Assembly (NCBI GenBank): GCA_035534295.1
Contig: DATLSE010000013.1
Span: 1-64,000, forward strand
Reading direction: 5' to 3'
Origin: DATKQJ01 sp035534295
GTDB taxonomy: Bacteria > Chloroflexota > Dormibacteria > Dormibacterales > Dormibacteraceae
DNA length: 64,000 nt
Position numbers and translations under genes: made by a program. Shown here in pieces: positions 16,601 to 24,198 of the stretch (position 1 is the first letter of the stretch; every line of letters begins with the position of its first letter). Below the pieces are notes generated by a model that made no database searches, was not told the origin of the DNA, and was given only the letters and a program-made list of their open reading frames with translations.

Positions 16601-17862
16601 GTTCCACGGTGCAGGCGATCGATCTGGCCGAGGACCGCCAGGCGTTCGCTGCCGCGCTCGAAGAGCTCGGCATCCGCCAGCCCGTGGGCGCCACCACGAC
16701 CTCGGTGGAGGAGGCGCTGGGTATCGCCGATCGGGTCGGATACCCCGTCCTGGTCCGGCCCTCCTACGTGCTCGGTGGGCGCGCCATGGAGATCGTGCGG
16801 GATCCCTCCGAGATGGCACGGTACATGGGCTGGGCGAGGGCGGCTCTGCCCCGGGGGCAGGTCCTGGTAGACAAGTACCTCTCCGGCGTCGAGATCGAGA
16901 TCGACGCCATCTCCGACGGGGAGACGGTGGTCATTCCCGGCGTCATGCAGCACGTCGAACGCGCGGGCGTCCATTCCGGAGACTCGTACGCCGTCTACCC
17001 CGCCTACGGCCTGGAGCCCGAGCAGCTGGCGGACGCCATCGACTACACCACGCGCATCGCGCGCCACCTTGGCCTCCGCGGCCTGCTCAACATCCAGTAT
17101 GTGGTCCACCGCGGCCAGGTCTATGTGCTGGAGGTCAATCCGCGCGCCTCGCGCACCGTGCCCATGCTGTCCAAGGTGACCGGGGTGCCGATGGTCAAGC
17201 TGGCCATGGGGGTCATGCTCGGCCGCTCCCTGCGCGAGCAGGGCTACGTCAGCGGGCTGGTGCCGGCCCGGCCTCTGGTCGCGGTCAAAGCCCCCGTCTT
17301 CTCCATGAGCAAGCTGCCGGCGGTCGACTCCTACCTGGGTCCGGAGATGAAGTCGACGGGCGAGGTCATGGGCGTCGCCGCCGACCTCCCGACCGCTCTG
17401 CGCAAGGCCTTCATGGCGGCGGGCATGCAGCTCGAACCCGGGGGTTCGGCGCTTCTCACCATCGCCGACGCGGACAAGCCCGAGATCTTCAACATCGCAT
17501 CGGGCCTGACCGGCCTGGGCTACAGGCTCCTGGCCACCGAGGGCACGGCCCGGGCGCTGGAGCAGGCCGGGTTCAGACCTGAGCTGGTGGGCAAGATCGG
17601 CCAGGGCGGGCGATCGGTGGTGGACGTCATCACCCAGGGCGAGGTCAACCTGGTCATCAACACCATGACCGGAACTGTGGAACAGGAGGTTCCGGGTCTG
17701 CCCGTGTTCCGCGACGGGTTCGAGATCCGCCGGGCGGCGGTGGAACGGCGCATTCCCTGCCTCACCTCGCTCGACACCGCGGCCGCGCTCGTGGAGTCGA
17801 CCCTGCAGGCTCCCGGACGGCTCGAGGTGAAGACCATCGGGGAGTGGCGGCAGGGCGACTGA
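13606..17862 (+). CDS. carAB: Carbamoyl-phosphate synthase, glutaminase and synthetase fused in one chain
   Basis: A single 1418-residue frame carries both subunits. Residues 1-375 are CarA: the N-terminal domain and a class I glutaminase with C274 (FGICLGHQ), H359 and E361 (YHPEG). A linker of about 25 residues rich in Arg, Pro and Gly follows. CarB starts at about residue 400 with RKVLIIGSGPIVIGQ. The first ATP-grasp half runs to about 800, the second starts near 895 (VVGSGPIRIGQGIEFDY), and the allosteric MGS-like domain fills the last 140 residues. No stop codon separates the parts. Most bacteria encode CarA and CarB separately; the fused order is that of eukaryotic CPS. ATG start overlaps pyrR by four bases. 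Confidence 0.95.
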   Translation: MMQQPKSHAILVLEDGRHFLGQPLGADLAGEGEVVFNTAMTGYQEVLTDPSYAGQMLCMTYPLLGNYGVRDADRESARIWARALIARWVAPVPSHHSAQASLHDHLCAQGIPGVQGLDTRALTRHLRSHGTMRAVLTHEAGPPAPERIRELVQRAQRVTPLGEQDLVAQTSRRHAQDWYEPLPSELRPPDVADGDGLVVAVVDYGVKSNILRSLAARGCRVLVLPHSASWSDVRSSGAHGLLLSNGPGDPAVLDQPLELISSALSAGLPLFGICLGHQLLGRALGGSTSRLRFGHHGANHPVKDLITGRVHITSQNHEFQVDAASLPEGDFHIAQINLNDGSVEGLASRTRPAFSVQYHPEGAPGPRDNQYLFDRFLEMVRERRPLSLATGGSAPRERPRKVLIIGSGPIVIGQAAEFDYAGTQACKALREEGVTTVLVNSNPATIMTDEEVADRVYIEPLTVESLERVIERERPDAVLPTLGGQTGLNLAMELARNGVLERHQVRFLGADAEVITRAEDRQAFKTMLLEIGEPVPPSEVCQTLAEAKQFLQQVGLPLVVRPAYTLGGTGGGFVRDQSEFERVVASGLAASPIGQVLVERSLWGWKELEYEVMRDGADTCITVCNMENLDPMGVHTGDSIVVAPAQTLSDRDHQMLRSSAIKIIRALGIEGGCNVQFALDPNSSTYFVIEVNPRVSRSSALASKATGYPIARVAAKVAIGLRLDEIQNQVTGKTTAAFEPALDYCVVKIPRWPFDKFPGADRTLGTQMASTGEVMAIERTFSAALMKALASLEQSRPTDEDLSPARLRSEPNDRRLFALLEALRGGAEPGQMARESGIDPWFIARLAEVAATTSEAPERPITYKLVDTCAGEFEAQTPYYYSCREDENEAQPLARRSALVVGSGPIRIGQGIEFDYCSVHAAWALAEAGVGAVMINSNPETVSTDFDTSDRLYFEPLDLEHVLQVARHENVAGAVVQFGGQTAVNLADPLDQAGVALFGSTVQAIDLAEDRQAFAAALEELGIRQPVGATTTSVEEALGIADRVGYPVLVRPSYVLGGRAMEIVRDPSEMARYMGWARAALPRGQVLVDKYLSGVEIEIDAISDGETVVIPGVMQHVERAGVHSGDSYAVYPAYGLEPEQLADAIDYTTRIARHLGLRGLLNIQYVVHRGQVYVLEVNPRASRTVPMLSKVTGVPMVKLAMGVMLGRSLREQGYVSGLVPARPLVAVKAPVFSMSKLPAVDSYLGPEMKSTGEVMGVAADLPTALRKAFMAAGMQLEPGGSALLTIADADKPEIFNIASGLTGLGYRLLATEGTARALEQAGFRPELVGKIGQGGRSVVDVITQGEVNLVINTMTGTVEQEVPGLPVFRDGFEIRRAAVERRIPCLTSLDTAAALVESTLQAPGRLEVKTIGEWRQGD

Positions 17863-18617
17863 TGCACGATCTGTGGGCCGTGTTGACCGGGCGCCGTGCG
17901 GTGTCGGAGTCGATGTGGGTGCTCTCGTTTGAGGCCCCGGCGATCGCACGCGAAGCCAGGGCCGGCCAGTTCGTGAATCTGCTCCTGCGCCCCGGACCCC
18001 TTCTCCGCCGGCCTTTCTCCGTCTACGACAGCCATGAGGACACGATCGAGATCCTGCTCAGCGCGGTGGGGGTGGGGACACGCCTCCTGCTCCAGCTCGA
18101 TACCGGCGATGCGGTATCCATCCTGGGCCCGCTGGGTCACGGCTTCGAACTCGACCCGGACGCCGGCCCGGTGGCCCTGGTGTCGGGCGGACTGGGGGTG
18201 GCGCCGATGCCGCTGGCGGCCGCGGCGGCCGCCAACCTGGGTCTGCGCGTGGACTGGGTACACGGCGCCCGCAGTGCCGCCCAGCTGTGCTCGGAGTGGA
18301 GCGGTGACGAGGTCCGCTGGGCCACCGACGATGGCTCCAGGGGATACAAAGGGTCGGTGCTCGACGTGGTGCCCGAATCGGCGGGGCAGATCCTGGCCTG
18401 TGGCCCGACCGCCATGCTGGCGGCTCTGGCCGGGCTCTACCCCCGGGCCCAGGTGGCGGTCGAGACCCTGATGGGCTGCGGCACTGGAGTCTGTCTGGGC
18501 TGCGCGGTACCTCGGGTCGCTGGCGGCTACGACCGCGCCTGCACCGAGGGCCCGGTCTACCCCGCCGCCGGCATCAGGTGGCCCGAGCTCCCCGCCCCAG
18601 CTCACGGGCCGGCCTGA
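17862..18617 (+). CDS. pyrK: Dihydroorotate dehydrogenase electron-transfer subunit PyrK
   Basis: FAD and 2Fe-2S subunit that lets class 1B PyrD use NAD+. 251 residues. RRPFSVYD (near residue 48) is the FAD-binding motif, GGLGVAPM the start of the NAD domain. The cluster ligands are C206, C211, C214 and C227 in GCGTGVCLGC...C. The ATG at 17862 overlaps the carAB stop; a GTG 18 bases upstream is in frame but lies inside carB and has no support. Confidence 0.95.
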   Translation: MHDLWAVLTGRRAVSESMWVLSFEAPAIAREARAGQFVNLLLRPGPLLRRPFSVYDSHEDTIEILLSAVGVGTRLLLQLDTGDAVSILGPLGHGFELDPDAGPVALVSGGLGVAPMPLAAAAAANLGLRVDWVHGARSAAQLCSEWSGDEVRWATDDGSRGYKGSVLDVVPESAGQILACGPTAMLAALAGLYPRAQVAVETLMGCGTGVCLGCAVPRVAGGYDRACTEGPVYPAAGIRWPELPAPAHGPA

Positions 18618-19597
18618 TGCCAAGGGTGGGGGGCGTGAGCCTGCGCAATCCGGTCCTGGCCGCCAGCGGAACCTTCGGCTATGGCACTGAGGTGCCACTC
18701 CTGGATCGACGGCACCTGGGGGGCATGGTCTCCAAGGGCATCTTCCTGGCGCCCCGGCCTGGTTCGCCTCCGCCTCGCATCGTGGAGACCGCGTCCGGAA
18801 TGCTCAATTCAATCGGGCTCCAGGGGCCCGGGGTCGAGGCCCTGATCCGCGATTACACCCCACTCTGGGCGAGCTGGGACTTTCCGGTCCTGGTCAACAT
18901 CAACGGCGAGAGCGTGGAGGAGTACGGAGAGCTCGCCCAGCGACTCGACTCGGTCCCCGGCGTGGCCGGGCTCGAGATCAATATCAGCTGTCCCAACGTG
19001 CGCGCCGGAGGCATGTATTTCGGCAACGACCCGCGTCAGGCGGCACGCGTCATGGCCCGGGTCCGGCGCCGGACCCGGCTCCCGGTCTGGGTCAAGCTGA
19101 CCCCGGCGGTGACCGACATTGGCGTCGTGGCCCAGGCGGTCGAGGCGGAGGGCGCGGACGCGGTGTGCGCCATCAACACCATGGTGGGAACCGCGTTCGA
19201 CCCCCGGAACGGCCAATCCCGCCTGGCCTTTGGCCAGGGAGGCCTGTCCGGTCCGGCCATCCATCCCATCGCTGTCCATCTGGCGCAGAGGGTGGCAGCC
19301 GTGGTGTCCATCCCCGTGGTCGGGGTGGGCGGGGTGGCCGATGCCGACGGGGCCATGGAGTTCCTCTTCGCCGGCTGCTGCGCGGTCCAGGTGGGTACGG
19401 CCACCTTCACCGACCCCTGTGCCATCGAGCACGTTGCCCGTGGCCTGGCGGAGCGCTTGACCCGGCTCCAAGGACCAGCGCTCGAGCGTCTGCGCGAGCA
19501 GCCGGCGCGAATTCTGCTTCCCGGTTCGTCCCCGCCTCAGGGGGAGGGTACGGGGCCGAGCCCGGTCCCCGGCAACGGGCGTCAAAACGCTCTTTGA
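18617..19597 (+). CDS. pyrD: Dihydroorotate dehydrogenase class 1B, catalytic subunit
   Basis: FMN enzyme that oxidises dihydroorotate to orotate, forming a heterotetramer with PyrK. 326 residues. Landmarks are LRNPVLAASGTFGYG (N-terminus), NSIGLQGPG, the substrate loop NISCPNVRAGG, INTMVGTAFD and the FMN phosphate region GVGGVADADGAMEFLFAGC. The last 25 or so residues are a Gly/Pro/Ser tail without family conservation. ATG at 18617 overlaps the pyrK stop; the in-frame GTG at 18578 lies within pyrK. The pathway genes pyrC, pyrE and pyrF are not adjacent. Confidence 0.95.
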   Translation: MPRVGGVSLRNPVLAASGTFGYGTEVPLLDRRHLGGMVSKGIFLAPRPGSPPPRIVETASGMLNSIGLQGPGVEALIRDYTPLWASWDFPVLVNINGESVEEYGELAQRLDSVPGVAGLEINISCPNVRAGGMYFGNDPRQAARVMARVRRRTRLPVWVKLTPAVTDIGVVAQAVEAEGADAVCAINTMVGTAFDPRNGQSRLAFGQGGLSGPAIHPIAVHLAQRVAAVVSIPVVGVGGVADADGAMEFLFAGCCAVQVGTATFTDPCAIEHVARGLAERLTRLQGPALERLREQPARILLPGSSPPQGEGTGPSPVPGNGRQNAL

Positions 19598-19601
19598 TCT
19601 G

Positions 19602-19925
19602 GTGGCTGACGAGCTCTGTGCCCCCGGTAGCGGGGTGGAGAGGGGATTGATCATGCACTCGCCGGGGGTGAGCACACAGGGTCGCGTCTTCGCCTTTCTG
19701 CGCCGCGGCTGTCTGGTTGCCAAGCTGCCCTCAGAGCGCATGCAGCGTCTGCTGGAGGACGGCTCCGGTGCGGTCTTCGAGGCCGGACGGGGGCGGGCGA
19801 TGAGGGAGTGGGTGACGCTCGCGCCGCCCGAGCGCGACACCTGCACGGACTCTATGGTCGAGGCGCTGGAGTTCGTGAAAAGCCTGCCCGCAGCTGCGGG
19901 CGCACGACGCCAGCGCTTCCGCTAA
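19602..19925 (+). CDS. YjbR/TfoX N-terminal-like small protein
   Basis: 107 residues with the pattern of the MmcQ/YjbR and TfoX-N group: RVFAFLRRGCLVAKLP, then a short helix, FEAGRGRAMREWVTL and a final helix MVEALEFVKSL. Members are single-domain proteins of unclear function, often called DNA-binding or competence-like. The GTG at 19602 is four bases after pyrD. The conserved frame appears to extend about five codons further upstream (TLFDL) with no usual start codon there. Probably the last gene of the pyr operon by position only. Confidence 0.7.
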   Translation: MADELCAPGSGVERGLIMHSPGVSTQGRVFAFLRRGCLVAKLPSERMQRLLEDGSGAVFEAGRGRAMREWVTLAPPERDTCTDSMVEALEFVKSLPAAAGARRQRFR

Positions 19926-19943
19926 GCCCCTCGGTCGAGGATC

Positions 19944-20150
19944 CTAGCGGCGCCGCGGGGCTCGGGCTGCGGCGCGCGTAAGCCGGCGCACCTCGTCCCA
20001 GCTTCGAGTCAGACTTTCCAGTTCGCGCTTCAGACGCGCGTTCTCGCTCCGCAGGTCGTGGTTCTCCTTGATCAGTCGGGCCACCAAGTCCTTCGCCTGC
20101 CGGACCAGCGCGGCGACACCGGTGGCGGCCGATGACTGGGCTCTGGGCAC
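19944..20150 (-). CDS. Small coiled-coil protein
   Basis: 68 residues that are nearly all helix. From about residue 13 onward leucine, valine and isoleucine recur at heptad spacing (LVRQAKDLVARLIKENHDL, then NARLKRELESL), followed by an arginine-rich tail (APRRR). This is a short basic coiled coil, possibly a dimer. GTG start; no Shine-Dalgarno sequence is obvious. It is convergent with the YjbR-like gene and divergent from the HpcH/HpaI gene. Codon pattern and heptads support a real gene, but there is no family call. Confidence 0.5.
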   Translation of the reverse strand: MPRAQSSAATGVAALVRQAKDLVARLIKENHDLRSENARLKRELESLTRSWDEVRRLTRAAARAPRRR

Positions 20151-20248
20151 AGTTCGAAATCATGCCACTTAGCGATCGCTGTGGTCGATGTTGCGAAGAC
20201 ATTGGTCGGGTTCGAGCCCCTCACGCCAGGACGCGCACCCCACGGGCG

Positions 20249-20254
20249 CATAAT
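20249..20254 (+). promoter_or_regulatory. Possible -10 box (CATAAT) upstream of the HpcH/HpaI lyase gene
   Basis: CATAAT lies about 100 bases before the lyase ATG in a 200-base gap with no other gene. If used, it would give a leader of about 90 bases. I see no riboswitch-like or tRNA-like fold in that leader. Confidence 0.3.
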
Positions 20255-20351
20255 CCTCTGTTGTGCTGACCCCGAGCCTGCCCGACACTGGCGGCCGCCG
20301 CGCCGCCCGGGCTGGGTCCCAAGCGGGTCCCCGCCGCCGCGGGCGGGCGCG

Positions 20352-21254
20352 ATGAGGCCTCCTCGCCGGCGCCGCTCCTCGCTCTCGGTGCCGGCCATCC
20401 AGCCTCGCTTCCTGGAGAAGGCCGCCATCCTGACCTGTGACGAGGTCATGATCGACCTCGAGGATTCGGTGCCGCCCCAGCTCAAGCCGGAGGCACGCCG
20501 GCTCGCGGCCGACGCACTGCGCCGCCTCGCCTACCCGGGCAAGGTTCGAGCCGTGCGCATCAATCCTCCCTCCGGTCCCTGGGGCCTGGACGATCTTCGG
20601 GCCCTGCTCCAGGGCACGCCGCCGGACTGTGTGGTCATCCCCAAGGTCGAGGACCCAGACCAGGTGGCCATGGTCGATGCGGTGCTCACCAGGCTCGAGG
20701 CGGAGGCGAACATTTCCACCCCGGTCGGTCTTGAGTTGCAGATCGAGAGCGCCCGGGGACTGGCTCGCGTGGACGCGATCGCCTCCCGGTCAGAGCGAGC
20801 GGAGACGCTGATCCTGGGTCCGATCGACCTCGCGGCCGACCTCGGGATGCCCGCGCTGACCCCGGGCGAGGGGGGCGATCCGATCCTCGATGCGGCCTGG
20901 GTTCATCTCCTGTTGAGCATCCTGGTGGCGGCCCGCAGCAGCGGGCTGCAGGCCTTGGACGGCCCCTATCCGCGCCTCGACGACGCAGCCGGAATCTCCC
21001 TCGTCAGCGCTCGTGCGGCCAAACTCGGCCTGGACGGCAAGTGGGCCATCCACCCCGCTCAGCTGGAGACTATCAACCAGGCCTTCACCCCCGCGCCCGC
21101 GGACTTAGAGCGGGCCCGAATGATCCTGTCCGAGTTCGCCGCGTCCCAGGCTCAGGGTGCGGGCGCCGCTCGCTCGGGGGGAGAGATGATCGACGAGGCT
21201 TCACGCCGGCTGGCCGAGCGCATCGTGGCGCGCGCGCCCGCCGGCGGCGACTAG
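20352..21254 (+). CDS. HpcH/HpaI aldolase / CoA-ester lyase (CitE-like)
   Basis: 300-residue TIM-barrel protein of the CitE/malyl-CoA lyase family. The start RRRRSSLSVPAIQPRFLEKAA is the usual phosphate/CoA-binding opening. The metal-binding acidic residues are in EVMIDLEDSVPP (about 31-42) and in the strand LELQIESARGL (about 129-139) before ILGPIDLAADLG. KWAIHPAQLETINQAF near the C-terminus is also standard. Likely cleaves or forms a CoA thioester such as malyl- or citramalyl-CoA; the exact substrate is unknown. The ATG at 20352 was chosen because upstream residues are low-complexity and not conserved. Confidence 0.88.
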   Translation: MRPPRRRRSSLSVPAIQPRFLEKAAILTCDEVMIDLEDSVPPQLKPEARRLAADALRRLAYPGKVRAVRINPPSGPWGLDDLRALLQGTPPDCVVIPKVEDPDQVAMVDAVLTRLEAEANISTPVGLELQIESARGLARVDAIASRSERAETLILGPIDLAADLGMPALTPGEGGDPILDAAWVHLLLSILVAARSSGLQALDGPYPRLDDAAGISLVSARAAKLGLDGKWAIHPAQLETINQAFTPAPADLERARMILSEFAASQAQGAGAARSGGEMIDEASRRLAERIVARAPAGGD

Positions 21255-21270
21255 GGCGCGGGAGCCGGCC

Positions 21271-21717
21271 CTAAGAGCGGGGAAGAAGTTCCAGCTGCTC
21301 GAAGCGGTCGGCGACCGCGTGCTGCAGGTCGCCCACCAGGTCGGCGAAGCGCGCCTGGGCGGAGGCTTCCTGGAGAACCAGGGAGCCGATCTGGCGCAGG
21401 AACTGCTGCATCGCGTAAAGGCCGCGCGCCTCGTCGATCTGGAGCCGCCGCTGGGCCAGCCGTAGCGCTCCCGCCTGGCGGTGGGCGCCCTGCTCGTGAA
21501 AGAGCCTGATCAGGGCCTCTGCCGAGTTCAGCGCCCGCGCCGTGGTGGGATTGAGATCGGCTCCGGAGGAGCGTTCGGTCGGACGCAGAGCCGGCCTCGA
21601 TTGAGCCGCCTGCGCGCGCACCGAGCGCACCAACCGGGGTAGCGCGGGCCCCGCCATCACGGCCAGTCCCGACACCACGAGCAGGGTGGCGATGACGCCG
21701 ACCAGGACCTCAAGCAC
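21271..21717 (-). CDS. Hypothetical protein with one N-terminal membrane segment
   Basis: 148 residues. Residues 1-26 (LEVLVGVIATLLVVSGLAV) form a transmembrane helix or uncleaved signal. The rest is soluble and mostly helical (about 55-140), with heptad-like leucines. GTG start; convergent with the HpcH/HpaI lyase gene, 16 bases between stops. No recognised domain. Possibly a membrane-anchored coiled-coil protein. Confidence 0.65.
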   Translation of the reverse strand: MLEVLVGVIATLLVVSGLAVMAGPALPRLVRSVRAQAAQSRPALRPTERSSGADLNPTTARALNSAEALIRLFHEQGAHRQAGALRLAQRRLQIDEARGLYAMQQFLRQIGSLVLQEASAQARFADLVGDLQHAVADRFEQLELLPRS

Positions 21718-21795
21718 ATTTCTAGGGTACGCCCGATCAGCCGCGCAGCACGGTGTGGTACAGCTCCCAACCGGGTCTTGTGCCGGCTCCGGCGG

Positions 21796-21801
21796 TACCC
21801 T
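21796..21801 (+). promoter_or_regulatory. -10-like box (TACCCT) for a leaderless SDR transcript
   Basis: TACCCT ends six bases before the GTG start at 21808, the spacing expected when the first transcribed base is the first base of the start codon. There is no Shine-Dalgarno sequence between them. Confidence 0.35.
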
Positions 21802-21807
21802 TGGCGG

Positions 21808-22566
21808 GTGCTCTCCGAAAAGGAGGTGGCGGTCATCACCGGGGCCTCATCCGGCATCGGTGCGGCCTCCGCCAGAGCGCTCGCCGCGCACGGTTACCGG
21901 TGCGTCCTGGGCGCCCGCCGAATGGACCGCCTGGAGCTGCTGGCGGCTGAGACGGGCGGCCTGGCCCTGCCTCTGGATGTCACCGAACTGAGCAGCGTGG
22001 AACGCTTTGTCGGCGACCTGGAAGCGGCTGTGGGTCGGGCTGATGTGCTCATCAATGCGGCCGGGGGAGCATTCGGACTGAGCCCGGTGGCCGAAGCCGA
22101 CGACGCGGATCTGTCGGCCATGCTCCAGACCAACGTGCTGGGCCTGCTCCGCGTCACCAAAGCCCTGCTCCCGCTTCTTCGCCGCTCTCCCCGCGGGCAC
22201 GCTCACATAGTCAATCTGAGCTCGACCGCGGGCCTGGAGACGTACTGGGGCGGGGCGGGGTACGCCGCCGCCAAACACGGCGTGCGCGCCATCTCCAAAA
22301 CCCTTCGCATCGAGCTCAACGGGGAGCCGATCCGTATCACCGATGTCGCCCCGGGGCTGGTGGAGACCGAGTTCAGCCTGGTCCGCTTCGGCGGTGACCG
22401 GGAAAAGGCGGCCGCTCCCTACCGCGGGCTGATCCCGCTCAGTGCCGAAGACATCGCCGATCTCATCCGCTTCGCCGTGACCAGGCCTGCCCACGTCGAC
22501 ATCGACGAGATCGTCGTCCGCCCGGTGGCCCAGGCCAACGCCAACAAGGTGCACCGCGTCGGCTGA
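21808..22566 (+). CDS. Short-chain dehydrogenase/reductase (YdfG-like)
   Basis: 252-residue classical SDR. The cofactor loop is TGASSGIG at about 12-19, with an arginine after the second strand (GARRMDRL) that favours NADP. NAAGGAFG follows the fourth strand. The catalytic tetrad is Asn (QTNVLGLL), Ser (LSSTAGLE), Tyr and Lys (YAAAKHG). The C-terminal APGLVETEFSLVRF and DIADLIRFAVTRPAHVDIDEIVVRP are like serine/3-hydroxy acid dehydrogenases (YdfG). The GTG at 21808 gives a normal N-terminus; ten codons upstream are in frame but unconserved. Confidence 0.9.
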   Translation: MLSEKEVAVITGASSGIGAASARALAAHGYRCVLGARRMDRLELLAAETGGLALPLDVTELSSVERFVGDLEAAVGRADVLINAAGGAFGLSPVAEADDADLSAMLQTNVLGLLRVTKALLPLLRRSPRGHAHIVNLSSTAGLETYWGGAGYAAAKHGVRAISKTLRIELNGEPIRITDVAPGLVETEFSLVRFGGDREKAAAPYRGLIPLSAEDIADLIRFAVTRPAHVDIDEIVVRPVAQANANKVHRVG

Positions 22567-22571
22567 TCGGG

Positions 22572-22931
22572 CTACTGGTAGGTCTGCGTGCCCAGCTTGA
22601 TGAATCCGGGGAAGGGGCAGCCGCTCGAGGTGTGAGCGTGTACGCAGTGGACTCCGATCTGGGTGGGGCTGTCGATGTAGAGCTGGCCCTGCACGATCAT
22701 CGAGTCGCCGACTCGGGCGGGCACCCAGGGACCAAGGCTGGTGTTGTAGTCAACCTCAAGGCGGTCGCCGCCGGGGTCGGACACGATCAGATGCTCGTGA
22801 TCGCCAAACCTCTGCGGGGCGGTGATCAAGGTGGCGTGAAAGGCCACCTCCGCTCCTCCCCGGCCAGCTGCGATGTCAGCTCTAAGACCGGCGTCGTCGA
22901 CCTTGGTGGCGCCGCAGGCCGCGATCGGCAA
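22572..22931 (-). CDS. Putative DUF3465-like lipoprotein
   Basis: A 119-residue OB-fold-like protein when read from the TTG at 22931. The ending VGVHCVHAHT....GFIKLGTQTYQ parallels the DUF3465 ending (HWTHHDP...GWI.H.G..YQ). The reading frame continues upstream as a textbook lipoprotein signal (RRILGSLALLTLLPIAAC), reaching an ATT codon at 22970 inside the 3' end of hisA, but there is no ATG, GTG or TTG to start it. Either ATT or an internal CTG starts the gene, or the lipoprotein signal is lost. Role unknown; probably a secreted nucleic-acid or ligand-binding protein. Confidence 0.65.
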   Translation of the reverse strand: MPIAACGATKVDDAGLRADIAAGRGGAEVAFHATLITAPQRFGDHEHLIVSDPGGDRLEVDYNTSLGPWVPARVGDSMIVQGQLYIDSPTQIGVHCVHAHTSSGCPFPGFIKLGTQTYQ

Positions 22932-22936
22932 CAGGG

Positions 22937-23662
22937 TCAGAAGCGCGAGCGATCCCAGGATCCGTCGAATGCGACCTGCAGTGGGATGAGTCCTTCGAGC
23001 AGCGATCTGCCGAGTATGACCGCGTCCGCGCCCGCTGCGGCGACCAGGCTCAGGTGGGAGGGTTCGCCCAGCCCGCCGGAGTAGGTGAGGGGCGAGCCGA
23101 CCAATTCCCGCACGCGGCGCAACACCTCCAGGTCGGGACCATCCAGGGTGCCGTCGCGGTCCACGCTGGTCAGGATCACGCCCCCCAGCTCGGCGCGCGA
23201 CCAGTGGAGCAGGATCTGCTCCAGGCCGATCTCGGCTCCGCCTGCCCAGCCCTCGATCATGGGTTGCCCGGCGCGCACGTCGAGCGCGGCCAGGATGCGT
23301 CCCGGGTGCTCACTGGCCAGGCGCTGGAGCTGATCCGGGTGCAACACCGCCGTCGTCCCCATCACCACCGCGGCGGCCCCCGCCTCGAGCCAGAACGAGA
23401 CCTGCTCGGCTCCGCGCACGCCGCCGGCGACCTGGATCTCAAGTTCCAGGTTGGCCACCAGGCTCAAGATCAGCTGCCGGTTGTCGTTGCCGCCGCGGGC
23501 GGCGTCGAGGTCGACCAGGTGCAGCTTGCTGGCGCCCGCCGCGGCGTACGCGGAGGCGAGCTCCAGGGGATCGCCCGAGTAGCTGGTCTGGCGATCGAAG
23601 TCCCCCTGGCGCAGGCGCACCACGCGTCCGTCGCGCAGGTCCAGGGCGGGGATCACCAGCAT
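22937..23662 (-). CDS. hisA: Phosphoribosylformimino-5-aminoimidazole carboxamide ribotide isomerase
   Basis: Histidine-pathway (beta-alpha)8 barrel isomerase, 241 residues. The N-terminal catalytic aspartate is D8 in VIPALDLRDGRVVRL. The first phosphate site is GGVRGAE, with MGTTAVLHP following. The second catalytic aspartate is in ILAALDVRAGQP, then TSVDRDGTLDGPDLEVLR and the C-terminal phosphate loop GGLGEPSHL. It is the third gene of a minus-strand run after YajQ. Other his genes are not adjacent except hisC far away at 60996. A dual HisA/TrpF (PriA) activity as in actinobacteria is possible but cannot be judged here. Confidence 0.95.
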   Translation of the reverse strand: MLVIPALDLRDGRVVRLRQGDFDRQTSYSGDPLELASAYAAAGASKLHLVDLDAARGGNDNRQLILSLVANLELEIQVAGGVRGAEQVSFWLEAGAAAVVMGTTAVLHPDQLQRLASEHPGRILAALDVRAGQPMIEGWAGGAEIGLEQILLHWSRAELGGVILTSVDRDGTLDGPDLEVLRRVRELVGSPLTYSGGLGEPSHLSLVAAAGADAVILGRSLLEGLIPLQVAFDGSWDRSRF

Positions 23663-23699
23663 CGCGTCGCGGCTTGGGATCGGGCTCGAGCCCCGGTCG

Positions 23700-24191
23700 T
23701 CAGCGGTAGTTGGTGAACTGGAGGGGAACTGGGATCGAGGGGTCGTCGCGCAGGGTCTGAATCACCGCCTGCAGGGTGTCCTTGTCCTTGGAGGTGACGC
23801 GCAGCTGATCGCCCTGAATCCGCACCTGGAGCTTGGGCGAGACCTCGCGCACCTTGCGCCCCAGGCTCTTGGCCAGCTCGTCGGAGATGCCGGCGTTGAG
23901 GTCGACCACCACCTGGCCCCGACCCCGTCCGACCGTCTTGGCCTCCCCGACCTTGAACAGCTTGGCGGACAGATTGCGCCGAGCTCCCTTCTCCAGCAGC
24001 ACCTGGACCGCGGCTCGGGCCCGCTCCTCGCTCGAGGCCTCGACGGTCACGGTGCTGCCGGCGTGCTCGAAGCTGGCTCCGGCGTCCTTGAAGTCGAATC
24101 TGGTTGACACCTCCCGGCGGGCCTGATCCAAAGCGTTGGCGAGCTCGGCCACGTCGTACTCGGAGACCACGTCGAAGGAGAATTCGGCCAT
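23700..24191 (-). CDS. YajQ-family cyclic di-GMP / nucleotide-binding protein
   Basis: 163 residues matching the YajQ (UPF0234) family: opening FSFDVVSEYDVAELANALDQ, RFDFKDAG, and the ending QGDQLRVTSKDKDTLQAVI and PLQFTNYR. YajQ proteins have two ferredoxin-like domains and bind nucleic acids or cyclic di-GMP. The ATG at 24191 is the family start; the open frame continues upstream to 24311 only as a shadow of the preceding gene. Seven bases separate it from that gene, so they form one operon. An HD-GYP phosphodiesterase elsewhere (50454) suggests cyclic di-GMP signalling exists. Confidence 0.93.
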   Translation of the reverse strand: MAEFSFDVVSEYDVAELANALDQARREVSTRFDFKDAGASFEHAGSTVTVEASSEERARAAVQVLLEKGARRNLSAKLFKVGEAKTVGRGRGQVVVDLNAGISDELAKSLGRKVREVSPKLQVRIQGDQLRVTSKDKDTLQAVIQTLRDDPSIPVPLQFTNYR

Positions 24192-24198
24192 CTCTGCC

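Noticed and set aside
20157..20230. GGTTCGAGCC resembling a tRNA T-arm upstream of the HpcH/HpaI gene
   Set aside because: No acceptor stem, anticodon arm or matching seven-base 5' strand at the expected distance.
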